64,000 nucleotides of DNA from JABCPE02 sp963519075 (GTDB taxonomy: Bacteria > Bacteroidota > Bacteroidia > Flavobacteriales > Weeksellaceae): assembly GCA_963519075.1 (NCBI GenBank), contig CAUQMH010000002.1:1-64000 (forward strand), in the 5' to 3' direction. The notes under the pieces were generated by a model that had not been told where the DNA came from, did no database searches, and worked only from the letters and a program-made list of their open reading frames with translations. Shown piece after piece: positions 1-8,874 of the stretch (position 1 is the first letter of the stretch; each line of letters starts with the position of its first letter). The translations under genes were made by a program, and so were the position numbers.

Positions 1-185
1 GTATAATCCACCAATGTACTAAATACAATAAGCGTCAAGAATTTCCAGTCCCACCAGCCATAAAAAACATAACTGGCTGCAAGAATGAACAAATTCTGTA
101 ATTTTAAGTTCTTATTTACCAAAAACCAATAAATAAGAAACACTATCGGCAGAAATATCGCAAAATCAATGGAATTAAAAATCAT
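1..185 (-). CDS. MBOAT-family O-acyltransferase, N-terminal fragment
   Basis: This is the first 61 codons of a gene that runs off the left edge. The ATG is at 185 and the reading frame is open to base 1. The protein begins MIFNSIDFAIFLP and has two hydrophobic segments around a YVFYGWWDW motif, which is the usual N-terminus of membrane-bound O-acyltransferases of the AlgI/DltB/PatA type. Those enzymes move acyl (often acetyl) groups across the membrane onto surface polysaccharides. The catalytic His lies outside the window. The neighbouring glycosyltransferases fit a surface-glycan role, but the substrate cannot be read from this fragment. Confidence 0.8.
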   Translation of the reverse strand, partial: MIFNSIDFAIFLPIVFLIYWFLVNKNLKLQNLFILAASYVFYGWWDWKFLTLIVFSTLVDY

Positions 186-286
186 AACTTATTGGAAAAT
201 AGGGCAAATTTAAGAAAAATTCTGTATGTAATAAGCATAATTTTCACTGAAAAATATTTTGTATATTCGTACTAAATTATTGGTTT

Positions 287-1507
287 ATGTTTAGTTTTAT
301 ACGGAGAATTTTGTTTAAAAACCATTTTTACAAAGGAACAAAAAAATATAACTTATTGATTTATGATGATTTCTTCCCCAACCCTAAATCAGGGTTTAGA
401 TATGAAGAATTTACTTATTACATGGAGAATATCAATAATTTGAAATTCCTTCTTACGCCTAAAACCTATGTTGCAGTAAGTGAATCTCCCAATAATCAGG
501 CAATGTATATTGAAAACCTTAAAGATAAATTTCCTAAATTCTTTGAAGAAAATAAGATAACAAAATTTGGTAACAAAGGGAGTTATAATATTAATACTAA
601 ATTGTTCTACTGCATATTTATCAATAATATAGCAGAAATGCTTCCCGCTTTAGAGAAAAATAAAATTCCTTTCGTATTTACACTTTACCCTGGCGGCGGA
701 TTCGGTTTTGAAGAAGAAAGTTCTGATGCTAAATTAAAAAAAGTGCTATCTTCTAAATACTTCAAAAAAGTTATTGTGACTCAAAGAGCAACTTATGAAT
801 ATTTGATAAGAAAAAAATTCTGCCCAAAAGAGAAAATCTCTTTCATATTTGGAGCAGCAATACCTCAGAAATCCTTCATTTTTAATGTAGCAGAAAGATT
901 ATACTATCCTGACAAAAAAACACTTGATATCTGTTTTTGTGCAGGGAGATATACAGAAGACGGCAGGGACAAGGGGTATCCTATCTTCATAGAGGTCATG
1001 AAAAAACTTAGTCCAAAATATGATTTTATAAAATTTCATGTTATTGGAAATTATAATCCATCAATCATAGATATATCTGGTTATGAGGATAAAATAAAAT
1101 TTTACGGAAGTTTGCCATATGATGATTTGGCGGGTGTATTTAGAAATATAGATATTATCATTTCTCCCAATAAGTCCGACCTTTTAAGCAAGGGGGCATT
1201 TGATGGTTTCCCTCTGGGAGCTGTTGCAGAAGCCGCTCTGAATGGCTGCCTTGTGATGAATACCGATCCCAATAATGAAAATTTTATCAAAGAGACAGGG
1301 GAATATCATTTTATTCCTGATTTAGAGATGATTATCATCCAGCCTGATTCAAATAATATTATAGAAAATATCGAAAAAATTATTTTCTCTCCGAAACTGA
1401 TAAAGGAAATTGCCTTTGCTGGACAACAGAAATTCATAAAATTATATAATAATGAGGCTCAAATGAAACCACGATTGGAATTATTAAAATCCTTTATCTC
1501 AAATTAA
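287..1507 (+). CDS. glycosyltransferase, GT-B fold (GT4-like)
   Basis: A 406-residue cytoplasmic protein without signal peptide. Its C-terminal half looks like a GT4-type nucleotide-sugar domain: a strand-turn VIGNYNP near residue 250, then YGSLPYDDLAGVFRN, then a SPNKSD...GFPLGAVAEAALNGC stretch. The last resembles the acidic donor-binding loop and following helix of GT4 enzymes. The N-terminal half is not a recognisable family. A second glycosyltransferase follows 35 bases downstream on the same strand, so the two are probably co-transcribed. The likely role is building a surface polysaccharide or LPS sugar chain; donor and acceptor are unknown. Confidence 0.7.
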   Translation: MFSFIRRILFKNHFYKGTKKYNLLIYDDFFPNPKSGFRYEEFTYYMENINNLKFLLTPKTYVAVSESPNNQAMYIENLKDKFPKFFEENKITKFGNKGSYNINTKLFYCIFINNIAEMLPALEKNKIPFVFTLYPGGGFGFEEESSDAKLKKVLSSKYFKKVIVTQRATYEYLIRKKFCPKEKISFIFGAAIPQKSFIFNVAERLYYPDKKTLDICFCAGRYTEDGRDKGYPIFIEVMKKLSPKYDFIKFHVIGNYNPSIIDISGYEDKIKFYGSLPYDDLAGVFRNIDIIISPNKSDLLSKGAFDGFPLGAVAEAALNGCLVMNTDPNNENFIKETGEYHFIPDLEMIIIQPDSNNIIENIEKIIFSPKLIKEIAFAGQQKFIKLYNNEAQMKPRLELLKSFISN

Positions 1508-1542
1508 GTGTAATTATTATCTTTGTTAAAATTCTTAGTAGT

Positions 1543-2433
1543 ATGAAGCCATTAGTAAGTGTTGTAATGATTACTTATGGACACGAAAAATATATCGAAG
1601 AAGCCATAAAAGGTGTTTTTCTTCAAAAAACCAATTTCCCTTTGGAATTGATTATTTCAAATGACAAATCGCCTGATTCTACAGACGAAATAGTAAAAAA
1701 CATCATAAAATCTGCTCCAGAAAATATTTCGGTGAAATATATCCAGCATCCAGAAAATATCGGTATGCTTCCTAATCTTATTTCTACCCTTAAAATGGCA
1801 GAAGGGAAATATATCGCTGTTTGCGAGGGAGATGACTACTGGATAGATGAAAACAAACTCCAAAAACAAACAGATTTTTTAGAAAAAAATGAAGATTTCA
1901 CGCTTACGTTTCACAATATTTTCATTCGAAATGGCGAAACTCTGAGCACGGATTTGGATTATGAAAAAAGACTGAGCAGTAAGGATGTTTACACAATAGA
2001 TGATTTATCTAAAGGAAATTTTATCCATACTCCTTCTGTTGTTTTCAGAAATATGGAAATAGAGTTTCCAGAATGGTATTACACTTCTTTTTTAGGTGAT
2101 TATCCTCTTTGGTCATGGCTTTCTAAAAAAGGAAAAATAAAATATTTCCCAGAAAAAATGGGTGTATATAGAGAAAATGTAGGCGTGTGGAGTGGCAAAT
2201 CTCAAGAGGAAAGAGAATTCAAAACGATGCTTGTGCTGAAAAATCTTATCCCAGATTTCGAGATGTTTCCCGATGCCCAAAGAAACATGATACGCACCAA
2301 AAACACTTACATAAAAAACTTTTTAAAGCATAAAAGCTTTGCTGAGGTTATGGCATCGCCATATTTTTCAGAATTAAAGTTTAAAGATAAATTTAAACTT
2401 ATGATAAGAACATATTTCAACAAAAAAAACTAA
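1543..2433 (+). CDS. family 2 glycosyltransferase
   Basis: A 296-residue GT-A enzyme. The opening VSVVMITYGHEKYIEEAI is the classic GT2 first strand and helix. ISNDKSPDST (about 41-50) is the nucleotide-binding loop, and EGDDYW (about 95-100) carries the metal-binding DXD-type motif. There is no membrane segment, so it acts at the cytoplasmic face on a lipid-linked sugar acceptor. Its stop lies 7 bases before the end of a convergent glycosyltransferase operon, with no obvious hairpin between them. The sugar specificity is not readable. Confidence 0.85.
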   Translation: MKPLVSVVMITYGHEKYIEEAIKGVFLQKTNFPLELIISNDKSPDSTDEIVKNIIKSAPENISVKYIQHPENIGMLPNLISTLKMAEGKYIAVCEGDDYWIDENKLQKQTDFLEKNEDFTLTFHNIFIRNGETLSTDLDYEKRLSSKDVYTIDDLSKGNFIHTPSVVFRNMEIEFPEWYYTSFLGDYPLWSWLSKKGKIKYFPEKMGVYRENVGVWSGKSQEEREFKTMLVLKNLIPDFEMFPDAQRNMIRTKNTYIKNFLKHKSFAEVMASPYFSELKFKDKFKLMIRTYFNKKN

Positions 2434-2440
2434 ATAATCC

Positions 2441-3388
2441 TTATCGTTTTTTGCCCATAATTTTGTCTACCAAAAATAATATTCTGCTTTTGAGAGGAAA
2501 TTTATTTTTAAACTCATTTTTTAGGGCATCATATCTCTCTTTTATGGACTGTGAAATGTTGCTAGAAGGATGACCTTGGCTTCTATTTTCTATAATAACA
2601 TTGATTTCATAGAATCTTAATAACCTTTTTAATAGTCTTTTGTAACTTGAAAAAGAAGTGGGTTCTAAATCAAAAAACCTCATAAGTTTGGCTTTTCCTT
2701 CCTCTGTTTTGTCAAAAAAAACGCCGCCCACCTGCTGCTCTTGGTGAGTTCTGTAATAGAATAACTTGTCATTCAAGAACTCGAAACGCCCTTTTCTTGT
2801 AGTATTTAATGCTATCCATTCATCATGGTGATAGTCTTTTAAAACTGGAAAAGGTATGATTTCAGGTTTTAGAGCCGCTCTAAACACCATAGAAGCGCCT
2901 GTTGCAATATTACAATGAAGTATTATTTCAAAATAATCAATGTTTTTCCCTTTTTCTTTCAAAAATACAGGAGCATCCCAAAGAGAATATTTCTCATGAA
3001 TAGTTCCATTCTCATCGATACAAAATCCATTAGTTGCCACAGCATCTATTTCAGAGTGATTATCCAGAAAAGAAACTATTTTTTCAGCTTTGTTTTCTGC
3101 CCAGATATCATCTTGATCGCTTAGGAAAATAATCTCTTTACTGCATAGAGAAATTGCTTTTTCAAAGTTTTTGACACTTCGTAGATTGATTTCATTAAAA
3201 TGTATTCTGAATATCTCTGGATATTGTTTCTGATATTCTGCCAATATTTCGTGAGTTCTATCGGTAGAGCCATCATCGCAGACCACTATTTCACTTGGTT
3301 TATGCGTCTGATTGAGAATGGAATCTATCTGCTGATGGATATATTTCTCTCCATTATACGAACACAAAGCTACAGAATACGATGTCAT
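2441..3388 (-). CDS. family 2 glycosyltransferase (rhamnosyltransferase-like)
   Basis: A 315-residue GT2 enzyme. It begins SVALCSYNGEKYIHQQIDS and has VCDDGSTDRT (about 36-45) and the metal-binding SDQDDIW (about 91-97). The DQDD form of the DXD motif is frequent among rhamnosyl- and related O-antigen glycosyltransferases, so that subtype is an inference. It is the last gene of a leftward three-gene operon and starts 1 base after the stop of the preceding gene, which suggests translational coupling. Confidence 0.82.
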   Translation of the reverse strand: MTSYSVALCSYNGEKYIHQQIDSILNQTHKPSEIVVCDDGSTDRTHEILAEYQKQYPEIFRIHFNEINLRSVKNFEKAISLCSKEIIFLSDQDDIWAENKAEKIVSFLDNHSEIDAVATNGFCIDENGTIHEKYSLWDAPVFLKEKGKNIDYFEIILHCNIATGASMVFRAALKPEIIPFPVLKDYHHDEWIALNTTRKGRFEFLNDKLFYYRTHQEQQVGGVFFDKTEEGKAKLMRFFDLEPTSFSSYKRLLKRLLRFYEINVIIENRSQGHPSSNISQSIKERYDALKNEFKNKFPLKSRILFLVDKIMGKKR

Positions 3389-3389
3389 T

Positions 3390-4361
3390 TTAATTGTTTT
3401 CTAAATTAAAAACTCGCTCTACCCATTTTTTCAGAGTATATTTTTTATAAATTTCCTCTGGCAGTGACTGGTACGGCGTTTCAAAAAATTCTTTTGTAAT
3501 ATTACTAAAATCTTTATTTAAGATCAAAATATTATTGGGATTGTAGAAATCATAATTTTTTATTTTTTCATTATCCGTAATTATTTTTTTCTCCAATGCC
3601 ATCGCCTCAAACACACGGAAACTCAGCCCATACTGGTTTTCTCTCATCAGGTCTAAAATAACTTTTGTCCTTTTATAAAACTCCGGCAGGTTTTCGTGAT
3701 TTATTCTCTTTCTGGTGAAAACTATTTTATTCTTCGAAAAAGGCTTCATCAGCTGATTTTTCCAGCTTTTCTTCCCGATAACATACAGGTCAAATTTTAA
3801 TCTCAGCTCCTCAAATTTCTGTGAAAGAATATCCAGTTGTTTTATTCTTTTTTTGTCGTATGATGTTATGTATAGAGCGTCCTCACTTGGATTTTGTTTT
3901 TCTTGTGACAAAAATGGCAGATAATTATAATTTGTTAATCTTTCAAATCCGTGTTTTTCAATATCTTTGTCATCAAACGAATAGATTTTATCAAAAAAAT
4001 GCAACTTATCCTGCACAGGAAATCTGTCTAGATTATCGTACAAAAATGTGATGAACCTATTGGTGCATCTTTTCATGTATTCCAGTGTAGAACGGTCAAA
4101 AGTATCCGCATTTAAAACCAAAATCTGGTCTTGATGTCCCAGCTTATCCAGCTGCTCTATCACGAATTTTTGTCTCTTTTGGTATTTGAGGTTTTTGCCC
4201 AAAAACACTTTGGAGAAAAAATTGGTCAATCTCTCCCCGAAATTCTCATAAGAAACCGCCCCTATCTTGATGTGGTTCGCCTCTATTCCCTTTTCCTTCA
4301 AGGTCTCTACGATATGGGCATCATAACCCCAAAAATCAAAACTAATAACACAAATTTTCAT
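3390..4361 (-). CDS. CgeB-like glycosyltransferase
   Basis: A 323-residue protein. The N-terminus (MKICVISFDFWGYD) and the C-terminal block with LPEFYKRTKVILDLMRENQYGLSFRVFEAMALEK resemble CgeB/GT-B proteins, in which a conserved R-x-FE-x-MA helix binds the nucleotide sugar. No DXD GT-A motif is present. It overlaps the upstream glycosyltransferase by 4 bases (ATGA) and abuts the next one, so it is the middle gene of a tight operon. It probably adds a sugar to LPS core or capsule. The family assignment is moderate and the substrate unknown. Confidence 0.65.
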   Translation of the reverse strand: MKICVISFDFWGYDAHIVETLKEKGIEANHIKIGAVSYENFGERLTNFFSKVFLGKNLKYQKRQKFVIEQLDKLGHQDQILVLNADTFDRSTLEYMKRCTNRFITFLYDNLDRFPVQDKLHFFDKIYSFDDKDIEKHGFERLTNYNYLPFLSQEKQNPSEDALYITSYDKKRIKQLDILSQKFEELRLKFDLYVIGKKSWKNQLMKPFSKNKIVFTRKRINHENLPEFYKRTKVILDLMRENQYGLSFRVFEAMALEKKIITDNEKIKNYDFYNPNNILILNKDFSNITKEFFETPYQSLPEEIYKKYTLKKWVERVFNLENN

Positions 4362-5122
4362 TTTCTTTCTTCTCTTTTGAGGGATTCATAAGTTTCATAA
4401 ACGCTGAGCGTCTGTAATTTACACAATTCAAAACCATCTTTCCCATCTAAAATTCCTAATTTTAGAATATAAGATTTAAAGAATTTAAAGGCTGTTTTTG
4501 CCATCTGTGTGAAAAAACTATATTTTTTCCCTTTCTCAAAAAGCTCCTTCCCTTTCAGCTCTCCGTAGTGAATCATTTTCCTGCGGTAGGATTCCTTATC
4601 AGCCACAGAATAATGAAGAAGCTTATTTTTCAGAGAACCGATATTTTCCTTTATATCAAGGGTTTCGTGTACTTTTTTCTCGGTGATGTACCTTGTTTTA
4701 GATTTTCTAAAAAGCCTGAAATTCTTATCATTCTGAGTTCCCGAATAGTTGATAGGTTTTCCTTCAAAAAAGAATTTTCGATAAAAATAATAAGCATCCT
4801 TTTTGTTCTCAGAATTTAGCGTTTCTATGATTTCTGCTTTTAGCTCTGGTGTGATTCTCTCGTCTCCATCCAGAAACAAAACCCAGTCATTTTTGGCATT
4901 ATCGAGAGCCAAATTCCGTTGCTTTGTAAAGTTTTCAAATTTATTTTGAATGATTTTCACATTCGGGAAAGTTTCAGCAATTTCTAAAGTTCTATCCGTG
5001 CTAAAAGAATCCACGATAACGATTTCATCACAGAAGTCAAAGCATTCCAATACTTCACGAATGTTTTTTTCCTCATTGTGAGTGATAATAAGTCCACTAA
5101 CTTTTTCCTTGGATACAAGCAT
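4358..5122 (-). CDS. family 2 glycosyltransferase, WaaE/KdtX-like
   Basis: A GT2 enzyme of 254 residues from the ATG at 5122. A TTG three bases upstream is also in frame but leaves almost no leader after the -7 box at 5139-5146. Motifs are GLIITHNEEKNIREVLE, VDSFSTDRT and FLDGDERI, the pattern of the WaaE/KdtX-type LPS core beta-glucosyltransferases. The last motif carries the DXD metal site. It is the first gene of the leftward operon and overlaps the next gene by 4 bases. A role in LPS inner-core extension is likely but not proven. Confidence 0.82.
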   Translation of the reverse strand: MLVSKEKVSGLIITHNEEKNIREVLECFDFCDEIVIVDSFSTDRTLEIAETFPNVKIIQNKFENFTKQRNLALDNAKNDWVLFLDGDERITPELKAEIIETLNSENKKDAYYFYRKFFFEGKPINYSGTQNDKNFRLFRKSKTRYITEKKVHETLDIKENIGSLKNKLLHYSVADKESYRRKMIHYGELKGKELFEKGKKYSFFTQMAKTAFKFFKSYILKLGILDGKDGFELCKLQTLSVYETYESLKREERK

Positions 5123-5138
5123 CAAATCATAGTTTTCA

Positions 5139-5146
5139 CAAAGTTA
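5139..5146 (-). promoter_or_regulatory. -7 box of the leftward glycosyltransferase operon
   Basis: On the minus strand this reads TAACTTTG, matching the Bacteroidota -7 consensus TAnnTTTG. It would put the start site about 10 bases before the ATG at 5122. I see no convincing -33 TTG partner. Confidence 0.5.
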
Positions 5147-5211
5147 ATAATATTTATTTATGAATTTTAAAATATTTAGCCCTGAAATAAATATTTTCGA
5201 TGCGAAAAAGT

Positions 5212-5219
5212 TATATTTG
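5212..5219 (+). promoter_or_regulatory. -7 box of the APC permease gene
   Basis: TATATTTG matches the Bacteroidota -7 consensus exactly and lies 26 bases before the permease ATG. No clear -33 element is visible. Confidence 0.5.
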
Positions 5220-5245
5220 TTGCCCTAAACGACTAAAATCAAACA

Positions 5246-6610
5246 ATGGGACAGAAATTAGAGGTAAGATACGGACTGTTCATGGCGGTGTCCATGGTAG
5301 TCGGACAGATGATAGGTTCTGGTATTTTCTTCAAAGTAGATGATGTTTTGGCCTCCACCAATGGCAATGTTTATGCGGGTGTGATGGGCTTTATCATCGT
5401 GGGAATCAGTGTAGTTTTTTCAGCGGCATCTATGGCAAATTATACCATTTTCTCTCCGAAAGAAGGTGGTATCCTGCATTATGTGGAATTTCGCTATGGG
5501 AAGAGAGCGGCGGCTTATGTGGGATGGGTTTATTTCATTATGTTTTTGCCTTTGCTGGCGGGAGTACTACTCACTGTATCAGGCATTTATATCTCTCACC
5601 TTTTTGCCAAGTTTATTGATTTTGAACCTAATTTCCTGCACTATTCACTGATAGGCTGGTGCAATGGAGTTATATTTTTATTCCTTAATATTTTCAGGCC
5701 AAAATCCAGTGGTGTTTTTTTACAATTAACCGCGGTTTTAAAGCTGTTTCCGCTCATTTTCATTGCTGCTTTTGGAATTATCAGCCTTTTAGGAAATGAC
5801 ACCGAACCGCTAAATCAAATTGAAAATCAAACCATAATCTCTTCCAATGAAACTAATTTTTGGCTTTTAGTGGGCGCAAGTTTCATTCCTATCGCCTTTT
5901 CTATGGACGGGTGGTATATCGCGATGCAAATTTCTGGAGAAATCAAAGACTCACAGAAAAATCTCCCAAAAGCTTTAATATCAGGGACTTTGATAGTCTT
6001 GGTGGTTTATGTTTTTTATTATTTGGGAATTGTCTCCAATATGAGCAGTGATGAAATACAGCAGCTGGGCGACACCTACATCATAGAATTTTCTAGAAAA
6101 ATTTCCACCGAAGCAGGAGCGATAATCATACAGCTATTCATAATCATCTCTGTATTAGGAACTTGCAATGGGCTTGTTCTTGCTAATACCCGTGCTCCTT
6201 ACCAATTCTACAATCTAGAATATTCTAAAAAATTCCTGAATTTAGGCAATATCAGTAAAAGAACAGGAATGCCCGTAAATAGTGCTTTGGTCGGCTTTGG
6301 GCTAATGACTATTTATCTTTTAATTTTTTATTTATCTAATACCTATCCTTTCCTAAAAGAACTAAATTACGACATATCAGCCATTCCTATTCTGTTCATT
6401 TATGTGGTTAATTTTTGTTTGTATTTAGGGCTTTTTAAATTGTTTAGAGAACATTTACTAAAAAACAAAACCCTGAAATACACCATGCTGCTTTTTGCTA
6501 TCGTAGGGACATGTGTGGTTTTAGCAGGGACGCTTTTATCTCCTAATGGACTATCTTATTTAGTAATCGCTGTATTCTTTATATTACTTGGAAAAATAGG
6601 CGTAAAGTAA
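5246..6610 (+). CDS. APC-superfamily amino acid permease
   Basis: A 454-residue integral inner-membrane protein with about 12 hydrophobic helices. The motif VVGQMIGSGIFF (about 18-29) is the unwound first-helix substrate site of the amino acid-polyamine-organocation superfamily. GASFIPIAFSMDGWY near 205-220 corresponds to helix 6. It resembles LAT-type exchangers and uptake permeases; the amino acid cannot be read from the sequence. It is transcribed alone, divergent from the glycosyltransferase operon and convergent with accC, with a two-way terminator after it. Confidence 0.85.
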   Translation: MGQKLEVRYGLFMAVSMVVGQMIGSGIFFKVDDVLASTNGNVYAGVMGFIIVGISVVFSAASMANYTIFSPKEGGILHYVEFRYGKRAAAYVGWVYFIMFLPLLAGVLLTVSGIYISHLFAKFIDFEPNFLHYSLIGWCNGVIFLFLNIFRPKSSGVFLQLTAVLKLFPLIFIAAFGIISLLGNDTEPLNQIENQTIISSNETNFWLLVGASFIPIAFSMDGWYIAMQISGEIKDSQKNLPKALISGTLIVLVVYVFYYLGIVSNMSSDEIQQLGDTYIIEFSRKISTEAGAIIIQLFIIISVLGTCNGLVLANTRAPYQFYNLEYSKKFLNLGNISKRTGMPVNSALVGFGLMTIYLLIFYLSNTYPFLKELNYDISAIPILFIYVVNFCLYLGLFKLFREHLLKNKTLKYTMLLFAIVGTCVVLAGTLLSPNGLSYLVIAVFFILLGKIGVK

Positions 6611-6620
6611 AAAGCGAAAA

Positions 6621-6658
6621 ATAAAAACACTACTAAAATTTAGTAGTGTTTCTTTTTA
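6621..6658. terminator. bidirectional terminator between permease and accC
   Basis: AAACACTACTAAA (6625-6637) pairs with TTTAGTAGTGTTT (6639-6651), flanked by A and T runs on either side. It can stop transcription from both convergent genes. Confidence 0.8.
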
Positions 6659-6662
6659 ATCA

Positions 6663-8018
6663 TTAGTGAAATTCATAATCTTTATCCATCACAAAAGTCT
6701 CCATGAACTTAGTTGTGTAATTTCCAGCAAGGAAATCAGGATTGTCCATCAGCTGTCTATGGAAAGGAATCGTAGTTTTCACTCCTTCTATATAAAACTC
6801 CTCCAAAGACCTTTTCATTTTAGCAATAGCCTCTTCTCTAGTCTGTGCTGTGATGATAAGCTTAGCAATCATAGAGTCATAGTTTGGTGGAATCGTATAG
6901 CCAGCATACACATGCGTATCCACTCTCACACCATGTCCTCCAGGGATATTGAGCTGAGTGATTTTCCCAGGTGCAGGTCTAAAATCAGAATACGGATCTT
7001 CCGCGTTGATTCTACATTCTATAGAGTGCAATTTTGGATAATAGTTTTTCCCAAGAATTTTTTCTCCTGCTGCTAATAAAATCTGCTCGCGGATAAGGTC
7101 ATAATCTATAACCTGCTCTGTAATAGGGTGTTCCACCTGAATACGAGTATTCATCTCCATGAAATAGAAATTTCTGTGTTTATCAACCAAAAATTCTATT
7201 GTTCCTACTCCTTCATATCCGATATATTCAGCTGCTTTCACAGCAGCATTTCCCATCTTCTCACGAAGTTCTTCCGTCATAAAAGGAGAAGGCGTTTCTT
7301 CTATCAATTTTTGATTTCTTCTCTGAATAGAGCAGTCTCTTTCTGATAAATGGCAAGCCCTTCCATATCTATCTCCAGCAATTTGAAATTCTATGTGTCT
7401 TGGCTCTTCTATAAGTTTTTCCATGTACATTCCACCATTCCCGAAAGCCGCTAAAGCCTCTTGAATAGTAGAATCCCAGCTTTCTCTAAGCTCTTCTTTG
7501 CTCCAGATGGCACGCATTCCCTTACCACCACCACCTGCGGTAGCTTTTATCATTACAGGATAGCCGATTTCTTCAGCAATTTTTTCAGCTTCTTCCAAAG
7601 ATTCTACAAGTCCATCAGACCCTGGAACACAAGGAATTCCAGCCGCTTTCATTGTTGCTTTTGCAGTGGCTTTGTCACCCATTTTTTCTATTTGCTCTGG
7701 CGTAGCTCCTATGAATTTTATTCCATTTTTCTGACAAATTCTAGAAAAATTAGCATTTTCAGCCAAAAATCCATAGCCAGGGTGAATGGCATCTGCATTT
7801 GTAATTTCTGCAGCTGCAATGATGTTAGGAATTTTCAGATAAGAATCCTTACTCGCCGCAGGACCTATACATACCGCTTCATCCGCAAATCTTACATGCA
7901 GACTGTCTTTATCCGCGCTTGAGTAGACCGCTACTGTTTTGATTCCCATCTCTTTACAAGTTCTGAGGATTCTCATCGCAATCTCTCCACGATTGGCAAT
8001 TAATATCTTTTTAAACAT
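6663..8018 (-). CDS. accC: acetyl-CoA carboxylase, biotin carboxylase subunit
   Basis: A 451-residue ATP-grasp enzyme that carboxylates biotin on AccB using ATP and bicarbonate, the first step of fatty acid synthesis. From the ATG at 8018 it begins MFKKILIANRGEIAMRI, the invariant family start; an in-frame TTG further upstream is rejected. HPGYGF is at about 79-84, the ATP-binding glycine loop GGGGKGM at about 162-168, and the catalytic EMNTRIQVEHP at about 288-298. Its length is normal for the family. It follows accB by 37 bases as an operon. The carboxyltransferase subunits accA and accD are not in the window. Confidence 0.97.
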   Translation of the reverse strand: MFKKILIANRGEIAMRILRTCKEMGIKTVAVYSSADKDSLHVRFADEAVCIGPAASKDSYLKIPNIIAAAEITNADAIHPGYGFLAENANFSRICQKNGIKFIGATPEQIEKMGDKATAKATMKAAGIPCVPGSDGLVESLEEAEKIAEEIGYPVMIKATAGGGGKGMRAIWSKEELRESWDSTIQEALAAFGNGGMYMEKLIEEPRHIEFQIAGDRYGRACHLSERDCSIQRRNQKLIEETPSPFMTEELREKMGNAAVKAAEYIGYEGVGTIEFLVDKHRNFYFMEMNTRIQVEHPITEQVIDYDLIREQILLAAGEKILGKNYYPKLHSIECRINAEDPYSDFRPAPGKITQLNIPGGHGVRVDTHVYAGYTIPPNYDSMIAKLIITAQTREEAIAKMKRSLEEFYIEGVKTTIPFHRQLMDNPDFLAGNYTTKFMETFVMDKDYEFH

Positions 8019-8055
8019 TATTTTTCTGTTTATCAATTACAATGAATAGAGTAAT

Positions 8056-8526
8056 TTATGATGGATCTACTAAGAATAATGGCTGGTCGTACTCTACAGG
8101 AGTAGCATCATCCACCAATATTTTCACGATTTTTCCACTCACTTCAGACTCTATCTGATTGAATAATTTCATAGCTTCCACCACACAAATAACCGTTCCT
8201 TCTGTGATTTCGCTTCCTACACTTACGAAAGGCTCTTTGTCTGGAGCTGGTTTTCTGTAGAAAGTACCAATGATAGGAGATTTTATCGTGATGTATTTAC
8301 CATTATCTGCTGGTTCTGCTGAATTTGCAGAAACTTCCTGCTCTGGCTGTGCAACAGGAGCTGCATTTACCATTGGCTGAACTTGTGTCATCTGTGGAGT
8401 CGTAACCACCGTACCAAATGTATGATTGGTAATATTGATTTCAAAATCCTTAGTTTTGTATTTTACTCCAGCTACATCAGCCTTTGAAACAAATTTAATA
8501 AGGTTTTGTAAGTCTTTAATATCCAT
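8056..8526 (-). CDS. accB: biotin carboxyl carrier protein of acetyl-CoA carboxylase
   Basis: A 156-residue protein starting MDIKDLQNLIKF at the ATG at 8526. An in-frame GTG upstream would add an untypical hydrophobic tail and is rejected. A short N-terminal domain is followed by a Pro/Ala/Gln-rich linker (about 45-75) and a C-terminal biotinyl/lipoyl domain. That domain holds the biotinylation motif EAMK, with the modified Lys at about 120. It carries carboxybiotin between AccC and the carboxyltransferase. It is first in the accB-accC operon, with its own -7 box upstream. Confidence 0.97.
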   Translation of the reverse strand: MDIKDLQNLIKFVSKADVAGVKYKTKDFEINITNHTFGTVVTTPQMTQVQPMVNAAPVAQPEQEVSANSAEPADNGKYITIKSPIIGTFYRKPAPDKEPFVSVGSEITEGTVICVVEAMKLFNQIESEVSGKIVKILVDDATPVEYDQPLFLVDPS

Positions 8527-8545
8527 AAAAAATAATTTTATTGTC

Positions 8546-8553
8546 CAAATATA
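8546..8553 (-). promoter_or_regulatory. -7 box of accB-accC
   Basis: The minus strand reads TATATTTG, 19 bases before the accB ATG and just after the rpmF terminator. This suggests accBC starts its own transcript. Confidence 0.5.
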
Positions 8554-8561
8554 GTAAATAA

Positions 8562-8598
8562 ACACAAAAAACCATTCACTTTCGTAAAAAGAATGGTT
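8562..8598 (-). terminator. terminator downstream of rpmF
   Basis: On the minus strand AACCATTC and GAATGGTT (8591-8598 and 8570-8577) form an 8-bp stem followed directly by a T run. It separates yceD-rpmF from accB-accC. Confidence 0.75.
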
Positions 8599-8644
8599 CT
8601 ATATTTCTACCGTGATTTTTGGAGATTTTACCAAAAATCTATCG

Positions 8645-8842
8645 TTATTCTGCAGATTCTACTTCTTTTTCAAGAACTACTTTACCTCTGTAGTAAAGTT
8701 TTCCTTCATGCCAGTGAGCTCTGTGATATAGGTGTAATTCACCTGTTGTAGCATCTTTTGCTAATTGAGGAACTACTGCTTTGTAGTGAGTTCTTCTTTT
8801 ATCTCTTCTTGTAGATGACTGTCTTCTTTTAGGATGTGCCAT
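8645..8842 (-). CDS. rpmF: 50S ribosomal protein L32
   Basis: A 65-residue basic protein starting MAHPKRRQSSTRRDKRR, the conserved L32 N-terminus. It belongs to the zinc-free form: the four Cys of zinc-binding L32 proteins are absent, and the region reads LYHRAHWHEGKLYYRGK instead. It lies 32 bases after a DUF177 (YceD) gene, the usual yceD-rpmF pairing, and ahead of accB-accC. Ribosome assembly and fatty acid synthesis genes are therefore adjacent here, as in many bacteria. Confidence 0.97.
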   Translation of the reverse strand: MAHPKRRQSSTRRDKRRTHYKAVVPQLAKDATTGELHLYHRAHWHEGKLYYRGKVVLEKEVESAE

Positions 8843-8874
8843 TTCTAATAATTTTTAGCTTTTTATATTAACTT

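Noticed and set aside
5123..5125. TTG start for the WaaE-like gene
   Set aside because: The ATG directly after it gives the usual N-terminus and suits the -7 box better.
7461..7922. A 153-codon open frame opposite accC
   Set aside because: Low-complexity Phe/Ser/Arg-rich translation, antisense to a conserved gene; it is a reading-frame shadow.
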